Positions 56,629-64,000 of a DNA stretch of 64,000 nucleotides are shown here, one piece after another; position 1 is the first letter of the stretch, and every line of letters begins with the position of its first letter. Source of the DNA: Roseovarius sp. 217 (lineage in GTDB: Bacteria > Pseudomonadota > Alphaproteobacteria > Rhodobacterales > Rhodobacteraceae); the NCBI RefSeq assembly GCF_000152845.1, contig NZ_CH902584.1, positions 3,637,562-3,701,561 of the forward strand, written 5' to 3'. Below the pieces are notes generated by a model. That model saw only the letters and a list, made by a program, of their open reading frames with translations. It was not told the origin of the DNA and did no database searches. The position numbers were made by a program, and so were the translations under genes.

Positions 56629-57642
56629 CTACTCCGCCGCCACCATGCGCGCCGTTTCAGCCTTTGGAAACGGCACCAGCCGCCCCGCCGCCTCATCCCA
56701 GAGCTTCAACCGGAAACTGCGGATCGCCTCGGGCCAGCGGATCACGTCATGGGACCGCAAGCTGTCGGGTAGATCATTCTGACACCGCCGCAGGTTGTAG
56801 GACGGGATGCCGGGGTTGTAGTGGTGCAGGTCGTGATAAGCGATATTGCCCGTCCCCAGATCCCACAACCATCCCAGATCAAGCGAGCTTGACCCCACAA
56901 GCGTCGCCTTGCGGAAATCCAGCGACGGTTTGCGGTCCCAATAGGTCTCTTCGAAATTATGCTGGAGAAAGACCAAAAAGACCCCGATCACCCCAGCAAT
57001 CACCGCACTCAGACACCAAACCAAGACACCCGTCACGCCAAACATGGTCCACACAAGCCCAATAAAGCCCATCAACATCACGTTATGCGCGATGACCCCC
57101 CATACGCCCACCAGCCGGGTGTTGCGCGGCCAGCGATAGGCGATGAAATAGGCATAAATCCCGCCCAACGACAGCATCACCAGCGGATTGCGATACATGC
57201 GATACCACAGCCGCCGCGACCAAGGTGCGGCCTGCCATTCGGCCAGCGTCATCGTATAGACCTCGGTCGTCTCGCGATGATCCAGATTGCCGAGATAGGC
57301 GTGATGCTGATTGTGATTGTATTGCATGACCCGGTAAGGGGTCAGGGAAAAGATCGACAGCAGATGACCCGCCGCGTCATTCATCCGGCGATTGGCAAAC
57401 AGCGACTGATGCCCACAATCATGTTGCAGCACATAGAGCCGAACCGAAGCAAAGGCCATCACTACGATCAGCACCCCTGCCCCGACCCACTGCTGGTGCA
57501 TCGCGAGCCACGCTCCAAAGATCAAAGCGCTTGCATAGGTCGCGAATGTCCCTGTCAACGACACTGCGCCGCGCAAGTCGCTCTTGGCCGTATAGGGTTT
57601 TAGAAACGCGCGTAGTGCAGCCTGATCGGGGGTCTCGGTCAC
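56629..57642 (-). CDS. Fatty acid desaturase, membrane diiron type
   Basis: A 337-aa integral membrane desaturase. Its three histidine boxes are present: HDCGHQ (near 89), HNQHH (near 126) and HDLHH (near 278), the ligands of the diiron centre; YRWPRNTRL and FLQHNFEETYWDRK also fit the family. The GTG start at 57642 is directly preceded by GGAGGCTGAC, a strong ribosome site, and gives the product VTETPDQAALRAFLKPY; an ATG opening upstream lacks support. Regiospecificity is not predictable. It stands alone upstream of the low-GC orphan; no adjacent ferredoxin gene. Confidence 0.92.
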   Translation of the reverse strand: MTETPDQAALRAFLKPYTAKSDLRGAVSLTGTFATYASALIFGAWLAMHQQWVGAGVLIVVMAFASVRLYVLQHDCGHQSLFANRRMNDAAGHLLSIFSLTPYRVMQYNHNQHHAYLGNLDHRETTEVYTMTLAEWQAAPWSRRLWYRMYRNPLVMLSLGGIYAYFIAYRWPRNTRLVGVWGVIAHNVMLMGFIGLVWTMFGVTGVLVWCLSAVIAGVIGVFLVFLQHNFEETYWDRKPSLDFRKATLVGSSSLDLGWLWDLGTGNIAYHDLHHYNPGIPSYNLRRCQNDLPDSLRSHDVIRWPEAIRSFRLKLWDEAAGRLVPFPKAETARMVAAE

Positions 57643-57763
57643 GTCAGCCTCCTTGCCACAGAGAGGTAACAGTCTTACGTACCAAGGATTTGAACTTGTC
57701 GGCGACGAATGCAAGAGGGCAAATTCGATTTTCATCTCGATGCCCCCTTGATAGGAGCATCGG

Positions 57764-59227
57764 CTAGTCGCTCGGACGGCCCGACAAATGCTTGCGTAGG
57801 CTCGACGGGCCCGCCTTCTTTTTGGCCTTGTAGGGGTTCTTGTCCGCCTGACTGCGGAAATAGAGGCGGATCGGCGTGCCGGGCATGTCGAAATCCGTGC
57901 GCAACCCGTTGACCAGATAGCGCGAATAGCTCTCGGGCAATTTTTCCGGATGGCTGCACATGACGACAAATCCCGGTGGTCGCGTCTTGGCCTGGGTCAT
58001 GTAGCGGAGCTTCACGCGCTTGCCACCCGGTGCGGGGGGCGGATGCTGCTCTAGCATTCCCACCAGCCAGCGGTTGAGTTGCGCCGTGGTCACACGCCGG
58101 TTCCAGACTTCATGCGCCTTGGAGACGGCATCGCGCAGCCGGTCGAGCCCCTTGCCGGTCTTGGCGGACACTGTCACCAGCGGCGCACCGCGCAACTGCG
58201 GCAAGAGTCGCTCAAAGGCCTCGCGCAATTCGCGGATCTTGTCGCTCTTGTCGGGTTCCATATCCCATTTGTTGATGGCGACCACGACCGCGCGCCCCTC
58301 GCGCTCGGCCAGATCAGCAATCCGCAAATCCTGTTGTTCAAACGGAATCGCAGCATCCAACAGAACCACAACCACTTCGGCGAATTTTACCGCCCTTAGC
58401 CCATCCGACACGGACAGCTTTTCCAGCTTGTCTTGAATCCGCGCCTTTTTTCGCATGCCCGCCGTGTCGAAAATCCGCACCGGCAACCCATCCCAGTCGA
58501 TCTGGAGTGAGATGGCATCGCGCGTGATCCCGGCCTCAGGGCCAGTCAAGAGCCGCTCTTCGCCAAGGATCTTGTTGATCAGCGTCGATTTTCCTGCATT
58601 GGGTCTCCCCACGACCGCGACCTGCATCGGGCGCGCCTTGGTGGGCTTGCGGTAAGTCAGATCCTCGTCGTCCTCGTCTTCCTCAAGGGCAACGTCAACT
58701 TCGGGCGCTTCTGCCTCGGCACGTTTTTCAAAGGCGTCCGACAGCGGCATCAATTGGGAATAGAGGTCGTTCAGACCCTCGCCGTGCTCAGCCGACAGGC
58801 GAATAGGCTCGCCCAGCCCCAGACCCCAGGCCTCTATCACGCCCGCATCCGCTGCCGACCCCTCGGCCTTATTGGCCGCAAGGATTACATGGGCTGAGCG
58901 TTTGCGCAGGATTTCAGCCAGAATCTCATCGGTAGGGGTCACGCCCGCGCGCGCATCAATCAAAAAGAGGCAGACATCTGCCATGTCGACCGCGCGCTCC
59001 GTCAGCTTGCGCATGCGACCCTGAAGGCTCTCGTCCGTGGCCTCTTCCAGACCGGCGGTATCAATGACGGTGAACCGCAGATCACCCAGCCGTGCCGCAC
59101 CTTCGCGCAGATCACGCGTGACGCCGGGCTGGTTATCAACCAGAGCAAGGCGCTTGCCCACCAGACGGTTGAACAGCGTCGATTTGCCAACATTGGGACG
59201 GCCCACGATGGCGAGAGAAAAGGTCAT
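57764..59227 (-). CDS. der: Ribosome-assembly GTPase Der (EngA)
   Basis: Der is the double-GTPase that matures the 50S subunit. The 487-aa product has two G domains: [14 protein letters not shown] (8-21) with DTAGL and NKAEGS, and [14 protein letters not shown] (~209-222) with [11 protein letters not shown] and NKWDM, followed by the KH-like domain ([31 protein letters not shown]). A linker between the G domains is acidic ([11 protein letters not shown]). The next gene upstream is bamB, 48 bp away, a conserved neighbourhood with the TPR gene. Confidence 0.97.
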   Translation of the reverse strand: MTFSLAIVGRPNVGKSTLFNRLVGKRLALVDNQPGVTRDLREGAARLGDLRFTVIDTAGLEEATDESLQGRMRKLTERAVDMADVCLFLIDARAGVTPTDEILAEILRKRSAHVILAANKAEGSAADAGVIEAWGLGLGEPIRLSAEHGEGLNDLYSQLMPLSDAFEKRAEAEAPEVDVALEEDEDDEDLTYRKPTKARPMQVAVVGRPNAGKSTLINKILGEERLLTGPEAGITRDAISLQIDWDGLPVRIFDTAGMRKKARIQDKLEKLSVSDGLRAVKFAEVVVVLLDAAIPFEQQDLRIADLAEREGRAVVVAINKWDMEPDKSDKIRELREAFERLLPQLRGAPLVTVSAKTGKGLDRLRDAVSKAHEVWNRRVTTAQLNRWLVGMLEQHPPPAPGGKRVKLRYMTQAKTRPPGFVVMCSHPEKLPESYSRYLVNGLRTDFDMPGTPIRLYFRSQADKNPYKAKKKAGPSSLRKHLSGRPSD

Positions 59228-59275
59228 GTTGCGGCTCCGGTGCGGATCAAGTGGCCCTGATACAGGATCGCGCGC

Positions 59276-60619
59276 TCAACGGAAAGCCAGCAATTGACCC
59301 TTTTTCGATACGACGTAAAGCGTGTTGCCAGCCACCACTGGATTGGACGTGGCCCCACCCGGAAGACTGCGCGCGCCCGTCAACTGACCAGAGGCCGGAT
59401 CGAAAAATCGCAACTGCCCATCACCAGAAGCCAGAATCAACTGACCACCGGCCAGAATGGGTCCGAAATGGCCGACGATCTCGGCTTGGCGCTTGGGTTT
59501 GCGATCCGCAAAGAGCGGCAGTTCGTGGCCCCAAATGCGTGTGCCATCCTCGGTCGAGAGACGCACCAATTCATTGCGGTCCGTAACCATAAAGACCGAG
59601 TCACCCGCAGGCCACACCGGATTGAGCGGACCTTCTTCAGCCGTCCACAGCCGATTGCCGCTGCCAAGGCTCAGGGCCACCATGCGGCCAGAGTGACTGC
59701 CAGTGTAAATCCGGTCGCCCACAACCACCGGATCGCCGGTGATGTCATCCACGCGCGCACTCGCCACGCCCAACCGCTCGCCAGCGATTTGGGCATCCCA
59801 TAGACGCAGACCACCTTGGCGGAACGCTCCCTGCAATTCCCCCGCACCAAAGGCAAAAACCACATATTTGTCGGTAATCGCCGGGGCCGGCCCGCCCAGA
59901 ACGTTGTGAATATCCGGCGTGCCGCTCAACTGCCATGCAATCCGCCCGGTATCTGTTTCCAGCGCCCAAGCGACGTCGTCGCCCGCAACCACATAGACCA
60001 GCCCGTCCAACACGGCAGGATTTCCGGTTCCCGTCGATCCAAGCTCTTGTTGCCAGACCACAGCCCCCGTTGCAGGATCAAGCGCGGTCAAACGGCCAAA
60101 ACCTGATGAAACAAAGAGCTTGCCGTCGCCATAGGCCAAACCGCCGCCGCTTGCGTTGCTCGAGTTGTCATTCGCCGGAGTGAGATCGGTTGTCCAGAGC
60201 AGTTGTCCAGCGGTCGAGACCGCCGCCACCTGTGCCTCTGCGTCAAGGGTGAACACCCGCCCTTGTGCCACGACCGGATCTGCCGTGATCCGAACACGCC
60301 GCCCGTCGCCTGCACCGATATTGACGGTCCACGCCAATTGTGGCGCGCGCCCAAGCGCCGGATGCGCCGTGCGTGTTGCAGGCGAGCCGATCCGTTGCCG
60401 CCAGTCTGCATTCACCGTCGCTGCTGGCAAGGCAACTGGACGAACCTGATTTTCCGGGGTCACGTCGGTCTGCGCGCGTGCCGCCTCGCTCTGGAGCACC
60501 TCGCGAATACCTTCCCGCTCGCCACTTAGAATCTGTGTTTTCTTACTACAGGCCGTAAGGGCAAGGACTGCAACCAGTCCAAGGATCAATCCGTTCGGTT
60601 TCACTGCTCTTGCCCTCAT
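59276..60619 (-). CDS. bamB: Outer membrane assembly lipoprotein BamB
   Basis: BamB is the beta-propeller lipoprotein of the BAM complex that inserts outer-membrane proteins. The 447-aa product has a lipoprotein signal (LILGLVAVLALTAC, Cys near residue 24) and an eight-bladed PQQ-like propeller with repeated W-type motifs: LAWTVNIGAGDG, LLWTTDLTPAND, VVWQQELGSTG, IAWQLSG, LWTAEEGPLN, IWGHELPLF. A GTG 15 bp inside (60604, GAGG upstream) is an alternative start. Order TPR gene-bamB-der is conserved in Proteobacteria. Confidence 0.9.
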   Translation of the reverse strand: MRARAVKPNGLILGLVAVLALTACSKKTQILSGEREGIREVLQSEAARAQTDVTPENQVRPVALPAATVNADWRQRIGSPATRTAHPALGRAPQLAWTVNIGAGDGRRVRITADPVVAQGRVFTLDAEAQVAAVSTAGQLLWTTDLTPANDNSSNASGGGLAYGDGKLFVSSGFGRLTALDPATGAVVWQQELGSTGTGNPAVLDGLVYVVAGDDVAWALETDTGRIAWQLSGTPDIHNVLGGPAPAITDKYVVFAFGAGELQGAFRQGGLRLWDAQIAGERLGVASARVDDITGDPVVVGDRIYTGSHSGRMVALSLGSGNRLWTAEEGPLNPVWPAGDSVFMVTDRNELVRLSTEDGTRIWGHELPLFADRKPKRQAEIVGHFGPILAGGQLILASGDGQLRFFDPASGQLTGARSLPGGATSNPVVAGNTLYVVSKKGQLLAFR

Positions 60620-60667
60620 GCTTAGTCTGCTGCCGCCCCGTCAGCCCTTGGCCCGAAGCCGCATCTG

Positions 60668-61357
60668 TTATTCACCCACGGTCGTCGCACCCTGCACCGG
60701 TTCCGGCAAGTCGGGCAAGTCTTCACCAAGGGCCACAATCACTTGTGTAACCCGTCTACGCAAGCCTGTCGTGGCCTCGGCATCGGTGGCGATCGCGGTC
60801 AGCCGCGCGACAGCCTCGGTGCGATTGCCGGTTTCAAGATCAATCAAGGCAAGCTGTTCCTCGGCCAAAAGCCGCAAAACACCGCCGCTGAGGGCCAAAC
60901 CGTTCAACCGCGTGCGCCGTGCCTCGGCATCAAGCCCAGACCCCGGCAGCATCACAGCCTTGAGTGTGGCGAGGTTGCGATATACCGCATCCACGTCCGG
61001 GCGATCGGCAAGCGCCAGCAGGCGTTCCGCCGCTGTCTCGGGGGTCTCCGCCGCCGCCTCTGCCGCAGCCAAAAGCGCAATCACCGCCTCTGTCTGCGGG
61101 TTCTGCACCTCGATGGCGTTCAGGGCATCGGCGCGCGCAGCGCGGTCTTCCGTCGCCAAAGCGGCAAGCATCGCATCGCCAAGCGCCTGCGCAGCAGCCC
61201 GGTCCTGCGCCTTGCGCCATTCATTCCACGCAGCCCCGCCCACCAGCATGAGGATCGCCAGAACCGCAATCCAGCCATATCGACGCATCAGCGCGAAAAG
61301 CCGATCGCGGCGGACCTCTTCTGTGACCTCGTCGATGAAACTGTCGGTATTGCTCAC
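60668..61357 (-). CDS. YfgM-like tetratricopeptide membrane protein
   Basis: A 229-aa protein with one N-terminal transmembrane helix (~28-47, GWIAVLAILMLVGGAAWNEW) and a periplasmic helical TPR-like domain rich in Ala/Leu/Glu. VSNTDSFIDEVTEEVRRDRL opens the cytoplasmic tail. This is the architecture of YfgM/UPF0070, the SecYEG-associated chaperone partner of PpiD, and its place upstream of bamB matches yfgM in E. coli. The start is GTG 61357 with AAGGGGGCGCGGC upstream. Confidence 0.85.
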   Translation of the reverse strand: MSNTDSFIDEVTEEVRRDRLFALMRRYGWIAVLAILMLVGGAAWNEWRKAQDRAAAQALGDAMLAALATEDRAARADALNAIEVQNPQTEAVIALLAAAEAAAETPETAAERLLALADRPDVDAVYRNLATLKAVMLPGSGLDAEARRTRLNGLALSGGVLRLLAEEQLALIDLETGNRTEAVARLTAIATDAEATTGLRRRVTQVIVALGEDLPDLPEPVQGATTVGE

Positions 61358-61559
61358 GCCGCGCCCCCTTTGGAGTTTTGCCCCTCTTAACCCGAAGCCT
61401 GCGCCCTGCCAAGGGGCGCTGCGCCCCAGACGCAGAGACATGCTTGCAGCACGCAACGGAAAAGAATAATCTGAACCGGTCAGTTTAGCGTATCTCGTTC
61501 ATGTCTGTTGCCCCTGTACCAGACACCCCGTTACGCCACCGCGGTCCAAAGGTATATAC

Positions 61560-62786
61560 ATGCGTTTGCTTCCTGTTTTCATAGCCTTGGTGGTGACCGC
61601 CCTGATCTATACCCTTGTGTTCGAGCATGAGCGCTTCACAGACACTCCGCCAACCTCCGCCGCCGAGAGCGTCACGCCATCAACCACCGAGGACGGCACA
61701 TTGAGCGAGACTGACATCATGCGCGTTGTCGCCGTCCGATCTGTGGGCCGCGACGTGGACAGCGCCGTCGTCGTGCGCGGCCGGACCGAAGCGGACCGAA
61801 CTGTCGAGTTGCGCGCCGAAACCTCTGGCCTCGTGATCAACGATCCGCGGCGCAAAGGCACGATGGTCGAACAAGGTGACCTCCTCTGTCGCCTTGATCC
61901 CGCCGCCCGCGAGGCAACTTTGGCCGAGGCACGCGCCCACCTCCTCGAGGCGCAAAGCCGTGTTCCCGAATCCGAAGCGCGTGCCAACGAGGCCCGCGCG
62001 CAACTGGAAGAGGCGCAGATCAATGCCAACGCCGCCGAAAACCTAGTGCAGGACGGCTATGCCTCACAGACCCGCGTCGCCGCAACCCGTGCAGCTGTCA
62101 GCTCTGCCCAGGCGGCGGTGCAATCGGCGACCTCTGGCCTTGAGGCGGCGCGCGCCGGGATCGAATCCGCCCGCGCCGCTGTCGCCGCCGCTGAACAGGA
62201 GATCGAGCGCCTGACCATCTCCGCACCCTTCGCTGGCGTGCTTGACACCGACACCGCCGAAATCGGCAGCCTGCTGCAACCCGGCGCGCTTTGTGCCACA
62301 GTACTGCAACTAGACCCGATCACCTTGGTGGGCTTCGTTTCCGAGATGCAGGTGGCCCGTGTGGAACTGGACGCGCCCGCGAGTGCTCGCATGGCCTCCG
62401 GTCGCGAGGTCGAAGGGCGCGTGACCTTTGTCTCCCGGTCCGCCGATGACACCACCCGGACCTTTCGTATCGAAGTAAAGGTGCCAAACCCGGACATCAG
62501 CCTGCGCGATGGCGAGACCGCCGAGATCATGATCGGCGCCGAAGGTCGGATTGCCCATTTGCTCCCGCAATCGGCCTTGACCCTGAATGACGAGGGGACC
62601 TTGGGTCTCCGGATCGTAGACACAGAAAAACGCGCGCAATTCACAGCCGTCACCCTCTTGCGGGATAGCCCCTCTGGCGTCTGGGTGACCGGCTTGCCGG
62701 ATGAGGCGGATGTCATCATAATCGGACAGGAATATGTGACCGACGGTGTTCTCGTCGAACCTGTCTATCAGGAACTGGGCCAATGA
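61560..62786 (+). CDS. RND efflux periplasmic adaptor subunit
   Basis: A 408-aa membrane-fusion (HlyD/AcrA-type) protein. An uncleaved N-terminal anchor (LLPVFIALVVTALIYTLVF) precedes the lipoyl/barrel-sandwich region (TVELRAETSGLV, DLLCRLDPAAREATLAEARA), a long hairpin coil (~115-210, LEAQSRVPESEARANEARAQ), the second half-motif ISAPFAGVLDTDTAEIG, and the beta-barrel with LDPITLVGFVSEMQV. It bridges the RND pump to an outer-membrane channel, maybe the TolC at 30-31 kb. ATG of the pump overlaps its stop by 4 bp. Start at 61560 has AAAGG upstream. Confidence 0.92.
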   Translation: MRLLPVFIALVVTALIYTLVFEHERFTDTPPTSAAESVTPSTTEDGTLSETDIMRVVAVRSVGRDVDSAVVVRGRTEADRTVELRAETSGLVINDPRRKGTMVEQGDLLCRLDPAAREATLAEARAHLLEAQSRVPESEARANEARAQLEEAQINANAAENLVQDGYASQTRVAATRAAVSSAQAAVQSATSGLEAARAGIESARAAVAAAEQEIERLTISAPFAGVLDTDTAEIGSLLQPGALCATVLQLDPITLVGFVSEMQVARVELDAPASARMASGREVEGRVTFVSRSADDTTRTFRIEVKVPNPDISLRDGETAEIMIGAEGRIAHLLPQSALTLNDEGTLGLRIVDTEKRAQFTAVTLLRDSPSGVWVTGLPDEADVIIIGQEYVTDGVLVEPVYQELGQ

Positions 62787-64000
62787 CCGGCCTTGTCGAC
62801 TGGGCCGCTGCCCGCGCGCGCATGGTGCTGGCCTTTATCGCGCTCTCGATCCTTGCGGGGACCATGGCCTATATCGGTCTGCCCAAAGAGGGCGAGCCAG
62901 ACATCGAGGTGCCCGCTCTCTTCATTTCGGTTCCCTTTCCCGGCATTTCCGCCGAGGACAGCGAGAAACTGCTCGTCAAGGTGATGGAAACCGAGTTGAG
63001 CGACCTTGACGGGCTCAAAAAAATGACCGGCACCGCCGCCGAAAATTACGGCGGCGTGGCGCTCGAATTCGAATTCGGCTGGGACAAGACCAAGACCCTC
63101 GCCGATGTGCGCGACGCGATGGACACTGCCGAGGCGGATTTTCCCGAAGGGGCCGAGAAATACACCCTGAACGAGGTGAATTTCAGCGAATTCCCGATCA
63201 TCATCGTCAATCTGTCCGGCCCGGTGCCAGAACGCACCATGTCGCGACTCGCCAATGATCTGCAAGACACGCTCGAGGGGTTGGAGCCGGTTCTGGAGGC
63301 GGGAATCGCGGGCAATCGTGAAGAGATGCTCGAGGTCATCATCGACCCCCTGCGCCTTGAAGCCTATAACGTCACGGCCCTTGATCTCATCAATGTCGTG
63401 CGCAACAACAACCAGCTTATTGCGGCAGGCGAGGTGGATACCGTCCAAGGGGCCTTCGCTGTCAAGATCCCGTCGTCCTTTGAGGATACCAGCGATTTCT
63501 ACAACCTGCCGGTCAAAACCAATGGCGACAGTGTCGTGCGGCTTGGCGACTTGGCCACGATCAACCTGACCTTCGAGGATCGTCTCGGCACGGCGCGCTT
63601 TAACGGAGAGACCACGGTCGCACTGCAAGTTGTAAAACGCAAAGGCTTCAACATCATCGAGACCGCAGATCTGGTGCGCAAAGTGGTGGCCGAGGCCGAA
63701 AAGACATGGCCGAAAGAGTTGCAGGTTGCAGTCAATGTCGGCACATCGAATGATCAGTCGCGCACCGTGGCCTCGATGGTCAGCCAACTCGAAGGCTCTG
63801 TTCTGACAGCAATCGCACTCGTGATGATTGTCACGCTGGCTGCCTTGGGCATTCGGCCAGCGTTGCTCGTTGGCTTCTCGATTCCCACCTCATTCCTCTT
63901 GTGTTTCGCTCTCCTGGCCGTGATGGGCGTCGCGATTTCCAATATCGTCATGTTCGGCTTGATTCTCGCCGTGGGCATGCTGGTGGACGGCGCAATCGTG
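62783..64000 (+). CDS. RND efflux permease subunit, N-terminal part
   Basis: The first 406 codons of an inner-membrane RND transporter, open to the window edge (family length about 1,030-1,060). The N-terminal helix RMVLAFIALSILAGTMAYI is followed by the porter domain (EGEPDIEVPALFISVPFPG, IIVNLSGPVPERTM, NFSEFPII), then TM2-TM4 (LVMIVTLAALGIRPALLVG, and the start of GLILAVGMLVDGAIV, the proton-relay helix with its Asp). Substrate unknown. The ATG 62783 overlaps the adaptor stop (ATGA), so the two are coupled. The remaining part lies beyond the window. Confidence 0.93.
   Translation, partial: MTGLVDWAAARARMVLAFIALSILAGTMAYIGLPKEGEPDIEVPALFISVPFPGISAEDSEKLLVKVMETELSDLDGLKKMTGTAAENYGGVALEFEFGWDKTKTLADVRDAMDTAEADFPEGAEKYTLNEVNFSEFPIIIVNLSGPVPERTMSRLANDLQDTLEGLEPVLEAGIAGNREEMLEVIIDPLRLEAYNVTALDLINVVRNNNQLIAAGEVDTVQGAFAVKIPSSFEDTSDFYNLPVKTNGDSVVRLGDLATINLTFEDRLGTARFNGETTVALQVVKRKGFNIIETADLVRKVVAEAEKTWPKELQVAVNVGTSNDQSRTVASMVSQLEGSVLTAIALVMIVTLAALGIRPALLVGFSIPTSFLLCFALLAVMGVAISNIVMFGLILAVGMLVDGAIV

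Overview
The window looks like chromosomal DNA of a marine Rhodobacteraceae (Roseobacter-group alphaproteobacterium). This is inferred from high GC with strong C/G third positions, a C4-type 5-aminolevulinate synthase (HemA), fused SecDF, the serS/yajC-secDF-Mth938-ccmABCDG-acnA neighbourhood known from Rhodobacter, a cobQ-type B12 gene, DUF6280 and DUF5665 proteins, and FnrL-like promoters. It is almost entirely housekeeping DNA. I see no prophage, plasmid, transposase, integrase or CRISPR array, and no gene-free stretch longer than about 300 bases.

Layout. 1-4 kb: end of pyrC, pyrE, dnaB, truA, tRNA-Arg(TCT). 4-7 kb: a minus-strand stress/respiration group (Tat-exported ApbE, VanZ-like, zinc-ribbon, universal stress protein, DUF5665, ABM-domain protein). 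7-10 kb: an exported protein and an orphan 762-aa beta-helix protein. 10-12.5 kb: fabD-fabG-acpP. 12.7-18.7 kb: a cytochrome b561-YceI fusion, Trm112, LON-domain protein, CnoX-type thioredoxin, exonuclease III, an OmpR-type regulator with an sRNA-like 3' UTR, and ribA. 19-25 kb: DUF3833 lipoprotein, sodium/solute symporter, atypical SDR, Hint-domain protein, prfC. 24.8-26.2 kb: a tetraheme NapC/NirT plus diheme cytochrome pair behind an FNR-type promoter. 26.3-32.4 kb: efp, DUF6280, cobQ, a PopZ-like protein, tolC, pcm, tRNA-Cys. 32.5-39.4 kb: eno, ispG, rodZ, hemA, an M20 peptidase. 39.6-47.3 kb: DegT-family aminotransferase, gph, moaA, DUF1223, acnA. 47.3-54.3 kb: the ccm cytochrome c maturation operon, TauE-like permease, secDF, yajC. 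54.3-64 kb: serS, a low-GC HEPN-like orphan, fatty acid desaturase, der-bamB-TPR, and the start of an RND efflux operon that runs off the window.

How it fits together. Several pieces point to life at fluctuating oxygen: five TTGAY-N4-RTCAA-like sites lie upstream of apbE, uspA, the NapC/NirT cytochrome pair, hemA and the sRNA-like 3' UTR of the OmpR-type gene. Those of uspA and the cytochrome pair sit exactly 32 bp from a good -10 hexamer. Cytochrome c maturation (ccm), heme synthesis (hemA) and flavinylation (apbE) would supply the matching cofactors.

The most unusual non-coding signals are: (1) a Roseobacter-type interspersed element with 17-bp terminal inverted repeats, seen twice (18.7 and 39.4 kb); (2) a putative SorX-like 75-nt sRNA at 16.65-16.72 kb; (3) a short repeated intergenic motif in three copies; (4) DnaA-box-like sequences and a perfect 12-bp hairpin ahead of dnaB. 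Protein-level oddities are the degenerate RibB-like N-terminus of RibA, the b561-YceI fusion, an SDR lacking the Tyr/Lys pair, a PopZ-like polar organiser candidate and the HEPN-like orphan.
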